This document shows positions 34,665 to 44,384 of a DNA stretch of 57,859 nt, in pieces. The stretch's first letter is position 1. The number at the start of each line of letters is the position of its first letter. The DNA is from Nitrospiraceae bacterium UBA6905 (lineage in GTDB: Bacteria > Nitrospirota > Thermodesulfovibrionia > Thermodesulfovibrionales > UBA6898). Below the pieces are notes generated by a model that saw only the letters and a program-made list of their open reading frames with translations, ran no database searches and was not told the DNA's origin. Both the position numbers and the translations under genes were made by a program. Location: NCBI GenBank assembly GCA_002451165.1, contig DKBH01000028.1, positions 1 through 57,859 on the forward strand, given 5' to 3'.

Positions 34665-35974
34665 TAGTTAACACCTCCCTGGACGGAACGGGTGCGATAC
34701 GTGACATTTCCCGCAGCATCGACTGCCTCGACGGTAATGAGGTTGACACCCTGTTTGATAGTTACCACCTGAGTAAATGTGCCGGTATCCGAGATCTTCA
34801 CCGGATTCCCCGAAACAAAAAGATTCGCTCCCGGTTCAGTTTTGCCGTCAATGACGACATGGTCGAGAGAGACTGGACCCTCGGGGAAATGGACCTCCAA
34901 TGCCGGAGGGTCGAGGTCTTGCATGAGCTCAATCTGCCTCGTATCGGCGGGGCGCCCTTCACACCCTTCCTTCAGACTGCTCACGCGCCAGTAATATGTT
35001 CCCTTCTTCAGATTTCCATATACGAATTCTGTGTCGGCTATTCTCTTGTTAATAATAATCATCTTATTAAAGTGAGGGTCGCGCGCCAGCTGAAAGTGAT
35101 AGGCATCAGCCTCCGGGACCGCTGCCCAGGAAAAACGGACCTGAGGGGATAATTCGCGGTATGTCATGAGCGTCTTATCTGCAGGCGACAGCCGGAGAGG
35201 TGCGTCAGGAAGTTGAATCAGGGCCCCCGGAGATTCACCGGGTTTTACCGTTATCCCGGTGTTGGCAGGAATCTTGACCACCTTCCCCTGGGCCATAACC
35301 TCTGCCTGGCCGTTATACACCACGATCGAGGAGGACTGGTCCTCGTTCGATGATATCTTGAAATCTATATTCTTTCCGGGCGAACTGTTGCTGTTCAGCC
35401 TCGCTACCGCACTTCCCGTTTTCACCTCGAGGTTGAGCGGATTATTACCTGAGCCAACCTTGCCGTTCAGTTCACCCTCGAGGACAACCAACGAAGAGTG
35501 CTTTAAATTTTGAAACAGATCCTTCTCGACACGCTGTATGATTACAAGGGAGTTGCTGCTCACGGTAAGAGAATTCTTTTTATCGATCTTAATCTGGGCG
35601 GTAGAGTCACTGAATGTCTGGACAGAATCCCGGTTATAAAGCGCCATGCCCGGTTTTGCCAGACTCCACGCGATGGAGTCTGCCCGTTTGCTCTTGACCT
35701 GATTACGGGTCTGGCTCAGGGTTGCGGTGCTCTTGAATGCATCTCCGAGACTTCCGTCCCGTCCCCCCGCGTTGAGCATCGCATCCCGGCTGCCGCCGCT
35801 GTTCTCAAGAGATCGCTCGTCACTGGTCTGTAGCAGCTGTCTCAGACTTGCCCCGGGAATAAATAATTTGCTCAGAAGACTTGCGAATATACCGCAGAAG
35901 ATCAGGACGATAATCATTGTCCCCAGCGTTTCGAGCAGGCGCATTAGTGCAGTGTGCAGGCGGTCTCGTATCAT
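34664..35974 (-). CDS. FecR-domain protein with FnIII-like and Ig-like C-terminal domains
   Basis: This 436-residue protein has one N-terminal membrane segment (about 13-38), a FecR-type beta domain (about 110-250: KPGMALYNRDSVQTFSDS and IPANTGITVKPGE), an FnIII-like domain (about 265-345, with WAAVPEADAYHFQLARD and YYWRVSS) and a bacterial Ig-like domain (about 350-430). FecR domains sit in the periplasm and pass envelope signals. The start overlaps the stop of the giant DUF11/OmpA gene by 4 bp and its stop overlaps the kinase start, so the three are strictly coupled. The probable role is a periplasmic link between the outer-membrane protein and the kinase (inference). Confidence 0.85.
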   Translation of the reverse strand: MIRDRLHTALMRLLETLGTMIIVLIFCGIFASLLSKLFIPGASLRQLLQTSDERSLENSGGSRDAMLNAGGRDGSLGDAFKSTATLSQTRNQVKSKRADSIAWSLAKPGMALYNRDSVQTFSDSTAQIKIDKKNSLTVSSNSLVIIQRVEKDLFQNLKHSSLVVLEGELNGKVGSGNNPLNLEVKTGSAVARLNSNSSPGKNIDFKISSNEDQSSSIVVYNGQAEVMAQGKVVKIPANTGITVKPGESPGALIQLPDAPLRLSPADKTLMTYRELSPQVRFSWAAVPEADAYHFQLARDPHFNKMIIINKRIADTEFVYGNLKKGTYYWRVSSLKEGCEGRPADTRQIELMQDLDPPALEVHFPEGPVSLDHVVIDGKTEPGANLFVSGNPVKISDTGTFTQVVTIKQGVNLITVEAVDAAGNVTYRTRSVQGGVN

Positions 35975-38900
35975 AAAAGAATCCCCTTAGTTATCTCGTT
36001 GTATAACTCCTCTATTCTTCTGACCAGATCTTCAAAGAAGGATGTCTTGCCTTCGCGCGCCGGCCGGGCCTCCTGCTTGAGAGCAGTTTTGACAGTCAGT
36101 TTTGTGTAGCGTGTATAGCCATCGCTATTTCTGATCTCGAGCCAGAAGACATTTTCTCCTTCACTGAGATGCAGATCCAGGGCGAAACGACCGTCCTTGC
36201 CGATGGGCACCTCCCGGCCGTCAATCTTCAGCTGGTTCCCCTGCTCAGTCTGGCCCTTGATGCTGTACGGCACTTCTATTCCCTTTGCCAGGGCAACTCC
36301 CGCAGCCTGGGCTGGCTTCTCTCCTGCCTGCTGAGCAGTCGTGTCATCGAGTGCCACCTGCATCTCATCAGACGGGGTGAGCAGGGTAACGGTCGGCAGG
36401 GGGACAACGGTCCGGACTGAACGCCCCTGTTTATCCTGCATTTCAAAGGCAAGGCTGTCGCCGGAGGATTCTATCTTTTCGGAAAAGCGGCCGAAGGAAT
36501 CAATGGATACCGGCGCCCTGTTGATGCTGACTGAAGGTGCTGTCCTGTGCTGATCGAGGATCTCTGGCCGTTCCATAGATTCGAACTCTCCCTTGATCTC
36601 GACGCGGCCGTCGGATCGGGCCATGTCTGAAGCGGCTTTGACCGATATTGATGCTGGCATGCCGTACCAACGCACGATAATCCGTTCCTCAGAAATCTTC
36701 TCTTCCTTGATCAGATAGGCTGCCGTTGCCTCGCTGCGCTTCCTTGCCACGTCGCGGTTTGCACTCTCGGAACCCAAGGAATCAGCATGCCCTTCAATGA
36801 CGATCTTTTCATCTGGATATTTGCGGAGATCCGCCGCAGCGCTGCTCAGAATTTTCTTTGATTTTGCGGTGAGTGCAGCAGAGCCGGGCACGAACGCCCC
36901 GCTGGCAAGCGTTATCGAGACAGCGCTCGTCCGGTCTAGGCCAAAAATACGCACCGGGCTTGCGGCCTTACTTCCATCCCTATAGACAGCCTCAAAGACA
37001 TACTGATAAACCTTGCCGCCAACCAGGATAGTCTTATCATTGGCGCATCCGTCCCATGCAATGGCCGCGGGGGGGGTGCCGGAGCCGTCAATCGTTCGCA
37101 GGGTATCTCCCCTGAGATCCATAATCTTTAAGTGCCATTCACTGACGGCTGCAGGCTCATGAACGGTGACCTGAAATTCTACCGGCTTGTCGAGCCTGCC
37201 ACCCTTGACTTCAACGATCTCATCGATCGCCTCCCCCTGTATCTTGATATCCCCTGCCGGGAGGTCAACATTTTTCTGGTTGACGAGCAGCGTGAAAGAC
37301 TCGACACTGCCGAGCACTTCAACCGGCTCTCCTTTGACAGAACTGTCGAGATTCATGACCGGCCGGGCAGGCTTGCGGCAGGCACCGAGGAACCTCTCGC
37401 AAAATTCGGTGAAGGTGTTCTCATCAAACTTGAACTGCATCTGAACAAACGGGCCGTGGCTCTGATAGCTTTCCCCCGAGAGATCGCGGTCATTCATACG
37501 TGAGAAGTTATAACCGGCGATCACCCGAATGTTCTTCAGAACCTCATATCCGACGCTGACCGTTTTCCCGACCGAGATCATGCCGGTATTATACTGGTGC
37601 AACAGTCGTGCGTTGAAGCTTACATCGATGCGCTTGGTAAGGTCGAAGGTCGCACCGGCCATGAGCATATCCGTATAGGAACTCGTTTTGCTCCCGCTTG
37701 TCAGGTCCCAGCTGTATTTTCCCGCGTACTTGCCGAGGAGGGTAAGACGAGGGCTCAGTCGATAGGAGAGCTCGGTGGAACTGATAAGGCTGCGTGTCTC
37801 ATCATGAGTTGGCATGCTCCCCTTCTTGTCTACTTTGAGTCTGAGCATGCTCAGCAGGTAGAGAGACTGTCTCCCCAGAGGGCGGTATGCCATCCCGAGC
37901 ACGCTGTCGTGCAGTATATCATTGCCCGTATCCCTGCTGCTGTTCCAGTGGGAAACTTTCGCAAGGAAAGAGAGGCTACTACTGTACTTCAGGGCAGCTC
38001 CAACGGTGAACAGATTCGTAGTCTCGGTATCAGAAATGCGCAATTCATAGCGACCGGTCGCCTTCAGTGCTTCAGGCTTCAGATATTCAATAGCTGCTGT
38101 GAAGGCAGTGCTCTTCTGGCCCCCTTCGCCCTGGACAGGCTCAACCCTTTCTGCAGAGCCGCTGACGGAGATACCTTCGCTGATCTGCCACCGCGTATTC
38201 AGGCCGAGAAGGGCCTGCCCGTTCTCCCCGGAAAGGGAGTTTTCGATCTGGTACCGTGTCTTGCTTCGGAAGCTGAGGCCGTTGTCGCTGCCCCATGCTG
38301 AATTGAGTTCGGTAACCATCCGCCGTGCATCGACCGAAGCGCCCTGCTCCATTTCATATCCTGTAGTCAGCATAAAATGCTTTGATAATTTGCTTTCCGT
38401 CCCGATGAGGGAAATGCTTTTCCGTCCCTCTTCGGTCTCCTGGAACTCCTGTGTGACGAACATCTTGATCTTGTCAGTGATCATATAGTCAACCCTCAGG
38501 AGTGTCTTTGGCGGATATTTTTCGCTTGCCGAACCCGAGAGCAATTGTTCCCTCAACACAGCTGCCGAGAGACGTTCTCCGAATTTCCTGCTGACTCCGA
38601 CGTAGATGCTGTTCCCGGTACCCGGGTCCTCAATGCCGTTGTCTTCCCTGGTGAACCGATATCCGGCCACCACATTCAGCAGCGAGAATTTGTGGGTAAT
38701 CCCCAGCGAACTTTCGGCGATCCTCTTGTTGATGACAGTGTTCTCCTCCGAATACGCGTCAGCGATTACAGCAGTCTTGTCTGATATCTTGTAGTTGAGC
38801 TTCAGACCATATTTTATTGTCCCGACTTCGGATGTGTTGAGGGAGAGATTATGGAAGTCTTCCCCTATATTACGGTAATATGCCCCTGCTGAGAGATTGT

Positions 38901-41900
38901 CCGTTATCGCCGTTGTCATTTCGAGCTTCCAGGCATTTCCGCGCCCTTTTTCGAGAGTGTCACTCCATGCAGCCTCGCCTTTCAGCACGACTTTTTCCGC
39001 AATCTGAGCAGTGGCGTCTATGCCATACAGAGTTGAATTCTTCTCGTCTTTCTGCTCTACAATCGCCGTTACCCCGACCTCTGAGCCGTGGTCTGTCCTG
39101 ACGCTCGCCCTTCCCCCATAGATATAGTACTCGTCCCCGTCTGCATCGCTCTCATAATTCACAACGATGAATACTGGATTCAGGTTCTGGTCAAGAGTCG
39201 CCACAGGCTCCTTAAACAGTATGGAGCCTTCACGGTAATCGATCGCATAGTCTGCATACCGCGCCTTATTTTCGACCGAGAGCACGTGTTCGGAATGATA
39301 ACGGTCTCTCACCTCGACGCGTACTGTTTCGCTGTTCTCAATGACCGGTTTCTTGCTCAGGAAATAGTATCCGGAGGTTCCGTTTCCGGGTATCTCGTCC
39401 TTTCTCTGTATCTGACCTGTCTCGCTCTCGAAGGCCCTGACCGAGACATTCTTTGTGTTCACATCGAGCTTTACTCCATTAAAAGGCCGGTCGTATCTGG
39501 CCAGCTCCGTATTCGAAAGATCAGTTTGAAAATCGCCGACGAGGAGGGATGACTTTCCCTGTTCAATCTTCACATACAGCTTCCCCTGAGATTCTGCCTC
39601 ATATCCTCTCTCGCTCGCATCGCCGTAAATCGGATAATAGCGGTCCGGGTCGACAGTCTGGAAGAGCTTGTCACGCTTCACCTTGTCGGAATCGTAGGAA
39701 GCGGTCAAGAGGAACTTCCCAAGGACCTTCCCCTTTAAGAAGAAGGCGAGTCTGTTATTGTGGTAGATACCCTGTTCAAAGGTCTCGTTTCCCGATATGT
39801 CCTCAACATTTCCTGACACCATGTTGCCGCTTAACAGCACGTTTCCCACACCCACAACGATCCAGTCCCGCATCTCAGGCATGAAGTAGATGCTGGCCTT
39901 GCCTTGGAGCGTGCTTCCGAGCATGACCCTGACGGTGTCCTCGCCTGTCTTAAGACCAGAGCGGAGGGTGAATGTTGCTGTTCCGTCGACGCTCTTTATC
40001 TGGTGGCCGGCAACAGAAGGGTCGAGGTCCTTTTCGACTATGATTCCCTTTTCGGTGGCTACCGTAATGAGCTGCTCTCCTGCCGACGGCCTGTCCGACT
40101 TATCTTTCAGCAGCACCGTAAAGGGGACCTCTGTCCTGTTATCAGCAGGTATATCAGCCTTGTCCGGGGTGACGATGATTCTTACCGGATCTCCCGGCAG
40201 GATCACTGAAATCTCCCGGATATCCGTGGTGCCGTTGGCCATCTTGGTTTCAAGCTGAATGATGTTATTGCCCGGGACAAACCGAGCGCCGACATATTGG
40301 CAGATGCGGATCATCCTGTTCTTCTCGAGGATGGTTTTGCCGATCTGCTTTGAGAGGAGCGGATCGCCATTGACGCTCAGGCTGTAGTCCGTGCCGTCCG
40401 GGATTCGTACGATGATATCTCCCCGATTCTTCTTTAACAGATCTCCCTGTTTCGGCTGGAGGATCTCGGGCGTATCAGGCATTGTCTTTATCTGTTCCTC
40501 CAGGGTCTGCGGAGCCGCAACCATCCCGGTGCCAAAGGTGTAGAGCATCGGTTGTTCGCTCCCTGCCGCCTTCGCGGGAACGGTTTTTTTCTCAATGGGC
40601 CGGACCGCAGAATCCTGGATTAGGCCAAAATCTCCTCTGGCCGGTCCGCCGAATGGTGCATGGATGAACTGCGAGCCGCCATCACCTGCAAAGGTGTTTC
40701 CGAGCGGCACGGAGATGAACCCGCGCGGTATGGTTGATTTGTCGAGCTTTACGATGTGCGTGCCGGCAGAAACGCCGAAGAACGAATACTTTCCATCTCC
40801 ATCCGTTACCGCGAAAGACCCGTCTTCGAGGTAGATGCGAACTCCCTTGATGCCCGGCTCGTCTTCATCAGGCATTTTATCGTGATTGAGGTCGCTAAAG
40901 ACCCTTCCGAGGATGACGACCATGGTGTTCAAAACACCTTCTCGCACCTTCACTGATGCAGATGCAGGGCCGGCTGAAAAGAGCGTACCGCCCGCACTGT
41001 TTCCGGAGGCATTCGCCGTATTTCTGCCTTTCCCCATCGTTGCGTCGATCGAGATGACCGCCGTATAGGTGAGGGTCTTGCTCTCACCGGGTGCAAGGGG
41101 ACCAATCTTGAAGACCAGGGTTCGGCTGCCTTCGGGGTCACTAATGGCCTTCCCGTCAAGCGCGGCGCTTCCCTTCAGATACCGGAACCCCTTCGGCAGA
41201 TGGTCGGTCACGGTAACATCATACGCCGTTGTTCCCTTGCTCGTGTTTTCGACTCTGACAGCATATCCGACATGATCACCGACATCAGCTTCTTCTTTGT
41301 TGGCCGACTTATAAATACGGAGAGGTTGTTCAATAACAGAGGTTACGACAACATTCGAGTATTGTCTGTCAGGGTTCTGGTCGCTCACTATCCCGATCCG
41401 GTTTTTGATTACCGTATCGCAGGGCGCACGCTGATCGATACTTGCACGAAACGAAATCTTCCCCGAATATCCCGCCGGAACCTCCGGTATAGTCCAGGTG
41501 ACCGTACGGGTGTCCTTATCATACGAAACTGATATGCCCGCGAGGTCTGACGGAAGCCTCTCACTCTTCGGAATATAGACGAGATGCTGGTCAAGAATAT
41601 CCGTTATGACGACATGTGTCGCCGCGGCATTGCCGCTGTTTTTAAACTTGTTTGTGTAGGTCAGTACAGCACCCGGAAAGGCCGCCCCAGAAGGTTCCAC
41701 GCTCTTGGTGAGCGGGGACCAAATCAGCGGGGAGATGATTGCTGTGGCATCCGTCGTCGTTCGCCTGAATGACGCATCAACGCTTGATATCGCACTGATC
41801 ACCGTCGTGTCGGTCAGGCCGGGGGTGACTGTTGGCGAAGCCGTCAGTTGAATAAGAAACGTCATGCTCGCACCCGGCGCTAAGAGTCCTGCGTCTGGCA

Positions 41901-42303
41901 TTCCATCACCGTCAGTATCCGGAAGTGGTGTGCCGTCTATTGCAAGCAGCGCGATCGACAACCCGAGGGAACTGACCACTTGGAGATCGATCGTATCTGC
42001 AAAATTGCTCATGTTGGTAACGGTGTGGGTGTATTGTTTGGATTCGCCCGGCAGCAGTGTGCCGGTCTGTGGCGGTTTGATAATGATGTCAAATACGTTA
42101 CTGGTTATGACGGTAACGGTGTTGGATGAGAGTGTGTAGCTGTTTTGACTGTTCTTAAAAATAATAACTCCGGTGTTCGGTATAACCGTACCACCAGGAG
42201 TCAGGGCAAGAGCAAGGGCCGGAAAAAGGATGAGGGCTGCCAGACACACCACACCGAGTGTGGTCTGGAGCCCCCGCAATCTGCCCGTGCAGATAGTCAG
42301 CAC
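35971..42303 (-). CDS. Giant outer-membrane protein: DUF11 repeats, SdrD-like domain, barrel, OmpA domain
   Basis: This 2,110-residue protein starts at GTG 42303 with ribosome site AAAGGA, and has a signal peptide (about 15-34). Order: NEW3-like domain (about 85-190), two DUF11 domains (about 200-320 and 335-450), an SdrD/CnaB-like domain (about 470-545, GRVFSDLNHDKMPDEDEPG), and a Big-1/invasin-like domain (about 700-810). A long beta-strand-rich stretch with barrel character follows (about 840-1600), then an OmpA-type peptidoglycan-binding domain (about 1815-1925, IVIEGHADSLGS) and Ig-like C-terminal domains. The mix of barrel, peptidoglycan anchor and surface repeats suggests a protein that spans the outer membrane and displays repeats outside. 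Similar DUF11/OmpA proteins occur in Geobacter-like bacteria; their function is not known. Confidence 0.88.
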   Translation of the reverse strand: MLTICTGRLRGLQTTLGVVCLAALILFPALALALTPGGTVIPNTGVIIFKNSQNSYTLSSNTVTVITSNVFDIIIKPPQTGTLLPGESKQYTHTVTNMSNFADTIDLQVVSSLGLSIALLAIDGTPLPDTDGDGMPDAGLLAPGASMTFLIQLTASPTVTPGLTDTTVISAISSVDASFRRTTTDATAIISPLIWSPLTKSVEPSGAAFPGAVLTYTNKFKNSGNAAATHVVITDILDQHLVYIPKSERLPSDLAGISVSYDKDTRTVTWTIPEVPAGYSGKISFRASIDQRAPCDTVIKNRIGIVSDQNPDRQYSNVVVTSVIEQPLRIYKSANKEEADVGDHVGYAVRVENTSKGTTAYDVTVTDHLPKGFRYLKGSAALDGKAISDPEGSRTLVFKIGPLAPGESKTLTYTAVISIDATMGKGRNTANASGNSAGGTLFSAGPASASVKVREGVLNTMVVILGRVFSDLNHDKMPDEDEPGIKGVRIYLEDGSFAVTDGDGKYSFFGVSAGTHIVKLDKSTIPRGFISVPLGNTFAGDGGSQFIHAPFGGPARGDFGLIQDSAVRPIEKKTVPAKAAGSEQPMLYTFGTGMVAAPQTLEEQIKTMPDTPEILQPKQGDLLKKNRGDIIVRIPDGTDYSLSVNGDPLLSKQIGKTILEKNRMIRICQYVGARFVPGNNIIQLETKMANGTTDIREISVILPGDPVRIIVTPDKADIPADNRTEVPFTVLLKDKSDRPSAGEQLITVATEKGIIVEKDLDPSVAGHQIKSVDGTATFTLRSGLKTGEDTVRVMLGSTLQGKASIYFMPEMRDWIVVGVGNVLLSGNMVSGNVEDISGNETFEQGIYHNNRLAFFLKGKVLGKFLLTASYDSDKVKRDKLFQTVDPDRYYPIYGDASERGYEAESQGKLYVKIEQGKSSLLVGDFQTDLSNTELARYDRPFNGVKLDVNTKNVSVRAFESETGQIQRKDEIPGNGTSGYYFLSKKPVIENSETVRVEVRDRYHSEHVLSVENKARYADYAIDYREGSILFKEPVATLDQNLNPVFIVVNYESDADGDEYYIYGGRASVRTDHGSEVGVTAIVEQKDEKNSTLYGIDATAQIAEKVVLKGEAAWSDTLEKGRGNAWKLEMTTAITDNLSAGAYYRNIGEDFHNLSLNTSEVGTIKYGLKLNYKISDKTAVIADAYSEENTVINKRIAESSLGITHKFSLLNVVAGYRFTREDNGIEDPGTGNSIYVGVSRKFGERLSAAVLREQLLSGSASEKYPPKTLLRVDYMITDKIKMFVTQEFQETEEGRKSISLIGTESKLSKHFMLTTGYEMEQGASVDARRMVTELNSAWGSDNGLSFRSKTRYQIENSLSGENGQALLGLNTRWQISEGISVSGSAERVEPVQGEGGQKSTAFTAAIEYLKPEALKATGRYELRISDTETTNLFTVGAALKYSSSLSFLAKVSHWNSSRDTGNDILHDSVLGMAYRPLGRQSLYLLSMLRLKVDKKGSMPTHDETRSLISSTELSYRLSPRLTLLGKYAGKYSWDLTSGSKTSSYTDMLMAGATFDLTKRIDVSFNARLLHQYNTGMISVGKTVSVGYEVLKNIRVIAGYNFSRMNDRDLSGESYQSHGPFVQMQFKFDENTFTEFCERFLGACRKPARPVMNLDSSVKGEPVEVLGSVESFTLLVNQKNVDLPAGDIKIQGEAIDEIVEVKGGRLDKPVEFQVTVHEPAAVSEWHLKIMDLRGDTLRTIDGSGTPPAAIAWDGCANDKTILVGGKVYQYVFEAVYRDGSKAASPVRIFGLDRTSAVSITLASGAFVPGSAALTAKSKKILSSAAADLRKYPDEKIVIEGHADSLGSESANRDVARKRSEATAAYLIKEEKISEERIIVRWYGMPASISVKAASDMARSDGRVEIKGEFESMERPEILDQHRTAPSVSINRAPVSIDSFGRFSEKIESSGDSLAFEMQDKQGRSVRTVVPLPTVTLLTPSDEMQVALDDTTAQQAGEKPAQAAGVALAKGIEVPYSIKGQTEQGNQLKIDGREVPIGKDGRFALDLHLSEGENVFWLEIRNSDGYTRYTKLTVKTALKQEARPAREGKTSFFEDLVRRIEELYNEITKGILL

Positions 42304-42351
42304 CGTTGTCCTTTCTCCCTTTTCAGCAGTGGAGAACTTGTCTCGGCATGA

Positions 42352-43377
42352 TCAGTTGACCGTAGCCCGGTAAAAGACATAGGCTGCAGATCCGTTGTTC
42401 ATGGTGCCGCCGGCCGATTCGGTCGCGGTATTGCCAAGATATACCGTGATGGTTTTGGTCCCTCCGTTATAATTGGCGGCACCGCATGCATCAACCACGC
42501 AGGCAGCATCTCCTGTTGTATTGTCCGTCTTCTGTACGTTTGGAGCGGCGCTGCCGGCGTTGCTTGAACCGATCCAAATGCTGTTCGCGGTATATGTCAG
42601 ATTCGCATTGAGCGGGTCTGTCAGGACAAGACTCATCGCCTGTACCGGCCCGGTGTTCGAAACGGTTAAGCGATATTCAAGGATATGCCCGGGATTCGCA
42701 TTTGCTGATGAACCGAACGAGCCTCCGGTAGAGACATTTCTGACCTCCTTTGTTACCGTGAGGGTGGAAGCCAGGGCAGTTGTCGTAACCGTGTCTGATG
42801 CGTCATCTCCTGCGCCGGGGTCTTGGGACCCTGTGACGGTGAGGACAGTGTCATCCTGCTGTCCGTTTGCTGTGTTCAGCGGGATCGGCACGGCAACGAA
42901 GAATTTGAAGGTAGCGTCAGCAGCAAGTGCACCGGTCGAAGCAATAACGTTCGTTTCGCCGGCCTGGTGAATGCCGTCGTTGGCGACGCCGCCTCCTGCG
43001 CCGTCGTCCGCATACAACGCCGGTGTCCAGGTGTTGCCGCCTGCTCCAGAGGCGGCGCTGAGCGCAAAGGTGTTGGTGTCATTACCGGTATTGGTTACGG
43101 TATACGCATAATATACGGTTGTGTTAGAGTTGCCCGACTGGTCAACCGGTGAGTTTACCGTTACGAAATATACCGGGTTTACCGTTACACTGACGGATGC
43201 GTTCTGCGTGTAAGCGTTGCTGCTCGGGTCGGTCCAGTTAATGGTTGCGGTGTTTGTGATGGTTGTTCCTGCAGGGGTGAGGGCCTGCACCTGCACTACG
43301 CTGGCAAAGAAAATCGCCAGGAAGAGCAGGGTTTTGAAGAAATTCGACTGCAGGTTGTGCTGCGCTCGCTGATTCAT
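42352..43377 (-). CDS. Secreted DUF11-repeat protein
   Basis: ATG 43377 follows AAAAGGAG; the in-frame codons before it overlap the upstream gene and are charged, without a signal. The 341-residue product has a signal peptide (about 15-35) ending VQVQA, then TPAGTTITNTATINWTDP, an opening shared with the giant protein next door (TPGGTVIPNTGVI). At least one complete DUF11 domain follows (about 205-320, LTVTKEVRNVS then LTDPLNANLTY). It ends in the strand FYRATVN. Surface or periplasmic filament-like role is likely; no anchor is visible. Confidence 0.85.
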   Translation of the reverse strand: MNQRAQHNLQSNFFKTLLFLAIFFASVVQVQALTPAGTTITNTATINWTDPSSNAYTQNASVSVTVNPVYFVTVNSPVDQSGNSNTTVYYAYTVTNTGNDTNTFALSAASGAGGNTWTPALYADDGAGGGVANDGIHQAGETNVIASTGALAADATFKFFVAVPIPLNTANGQQDDTVLTVTGSQDPGAGDDASDTVTTTALASTLTVTKEVRNVSTGGSFGSSANANPGHILEYRLTVSNTGPVQAMSLVLTDPLNANLTYTANSIWIGSSNAGSAAPNVQKTDNTTGDAACVVDACGAANYNGGTKTITVYLGNTATESAGGTMNNGSAAYVFYRATVN

Positions 43378-43415
43378 AGTGATTCTCCTTTTGGTAGTAG
43401 TTTTCCTTTGTTTTC

Positions 43416-43916
43416 TTAATTGACCTTGACCTTGAAGCTGACGCTCCCTGATTCTCCCGGTCTTACCGGTGTTAACAACTTCCACCGTATGTGGGTATAC
43501 ATTTCCGGACCCGCCTGATGCTCGACGACTGAACCGTCTGCCTGTTTAACCTTATAGGTCAACATGGTCGGAGATTCGAACTTCTTTCCGTCGATACTGA
43601 AGCTAATCTCGGCATTCTTCCCCTCGGCGCTATGGGCAATGTACGTGGTCCCGGCAGGCACTGGATCATCAATCATGGAGTTGCGGGCTTCGACCTTGCC
43701 GGTATTTGTGTACGCAACAGTAAACTTCAGGATATCTCCGGGGTTCGTCTGCTCCGCCATTTGCCATTCTATGCGGATCTTGCCGGTCTCGTCCTTCACC
43801 ATAACTTCCTTCTGCGCCGTAATATTCAGGCTGAGTTCAGACCTCCCCTGCGCTGCTGATAGATAAGGCAGCCAGAGTACTGCAGCCAAAATAATCAACA
43901 GAAACCGTCTTTTCAT
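43416..43916 (-). CDS. Small DUF11-type secreted protein
   Basis: This 166-residue protein has a clear signal peptide (about 1-22, cleavage after LSAA) and one DUF11-like domain (about 30-165) with NPGDILKFTVAYTNTGKVEARN and DPVPAGTTYIAHS, ending FKVKVN. Its ribosome site AAAGGAGG lies within a 17-residue leader frame whose stop overlaps this start. It is the first structural gene after the sigma-54 promoter at 44024 and is followed 38 bp later by the larger DUF11 gene. It may be a minor subunit or cap of the same surface structure (inference). Confidence 0.85.
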   Translation of the reverse strand: MKRRFLLIILAAVLWLPYLSAAQGRSELSLNITAQKEVMVKDETGKIRIEWQMAEQTNPGDILKFTVAYTNTGKVEARNSMIDDPVPAGTTYIAHSAEGKNAEISFSIDGKKFESPTMLTYKVKQADGSVVEHQAGPEMYTHIRWKLLTPVRPGESGSVSFKVKVN

Positions 43917-43966
43917 AATCTTTCACCTCCTTTTCTTTGACTTTTTGCTGTGCTGATCATCTTCAT
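43913..43966 (-). CDS. 17-residue leader peptide, translationally coupled to DUF11 gene
   Basis: ATG 43966 is preceded by the strong ribosome site TAAGGAGGGC. The frame reads MKMISTAKSQRKGGERL and stops at TGA 43915-43913, inside the ATGA that starts the 166-residue DUF11 protein. The downstream gene's ribosome site lies in the leader's last codons, so ribosomes finishing the leader could restart. It is too short to assign a function. Confidence 0.5.
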   Translation of the reverse strand: MKMISTAKSQRKGGERL

Positions 43967-44023
43967 GTTGTGCCCTCCTTAATTGTTATTGCACTCCTCT
44001 GTTACTACGCCTTTTGTACAAAA

Positions 44024-44040
44024 AGCAGGTAGTGTGCCAG
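44024..44040 (-). promoter_or_regulatory. Sigma-54 (-24/-12) promoter of the DUF11/OmpA operon
   Basis: Minus strand: CTGGCAC-N5-CTGCT, with GG and GC exactly 10 bp apart, followed by a run of T. Transcription would start near 44012, about 46 bp before the leader peptide. Confidence 0.75.
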
Positions 44041-44070
44041 AGCTGGTTATCAATCCAACTGCTTGTTTTT

Positions 44071-44307
44071 ACAAGAAAAATATTCACTTCCTCGCTCAGC
44101 CCCTTAAAAAAGTGGGCGCTTTTGGCATTTCCAAACGAATAGTTTCGGGGACATCCGAAATATTTTGGCAGGCGGATTGATTTTTACAATAAATTCAAAT
44201 GGTTATAAGCTTTTACCGTGGAATAGCACAGGGGTGCGTTATTTGGTGGATGCCTTTTATTACTGCAGATGCTTCCGTTGAGTGGTCTGCCGGATGCCCG
44301 ACAATTC
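44071..44307 (-). repeat. 237-bp upstream control region, copy 1 of 2
   Basis: Nearly the whole stretch has a homologous counterpart at 55086-55320, in the same orientation and placed about 35 bp before a sigma-54 promoter in both cases. Shared blocks include the 17-bp element (44110-44126), a dyad TTTCGG-GGACAT-CCGAAA (44143-44160) and an AATAAATTCAAATGGTTATA block. No coding sense is seen. Confidence 0.85.
44110..44126 (-). promoter_or_regulatory. Candidate activator site (UAS), copy 1
   Basis: Minus strand GCCAAAAGCGCCCACTT, about 72 bp before the -24 box. It is identical over 17 bp to the element at 55125-55141 and matches that at 15926 in 15 positions. Confidence 0.6.
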
Positions 44308-44384
44308 AAAACAGGAAAAAATAACAACTCTATATAAGAAGAAATCTCTTGTCGGATTGAAACTTGAATGGAGGGAGACGCCTG

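Noticed and set aside
37597..38301. Plus-strand open frame (234 codons) opposite the DUF11/OmpA gene
   Set aside because: Antisense shadow of the barrel-coding part; no start signal or recognisable domain.
44164..44180. Plus-strand sigma-54-like TTGGCAG-N5-TTGAT in upstream region copy 1
   Set aside because: The -12 pair is GA rather than GC, and copy 2 has changed the GG to AG, so the site is not kept; no plus-strand gene follows.
43917..44384. c-di-GMP (GEMM) riboswitch before the DUF11 operon
   Set aside because: I looked for the conserved GEMM core in this leader and at 55007-55320 and did not find it; the shared bases lie upstream of the predicted transcript start.
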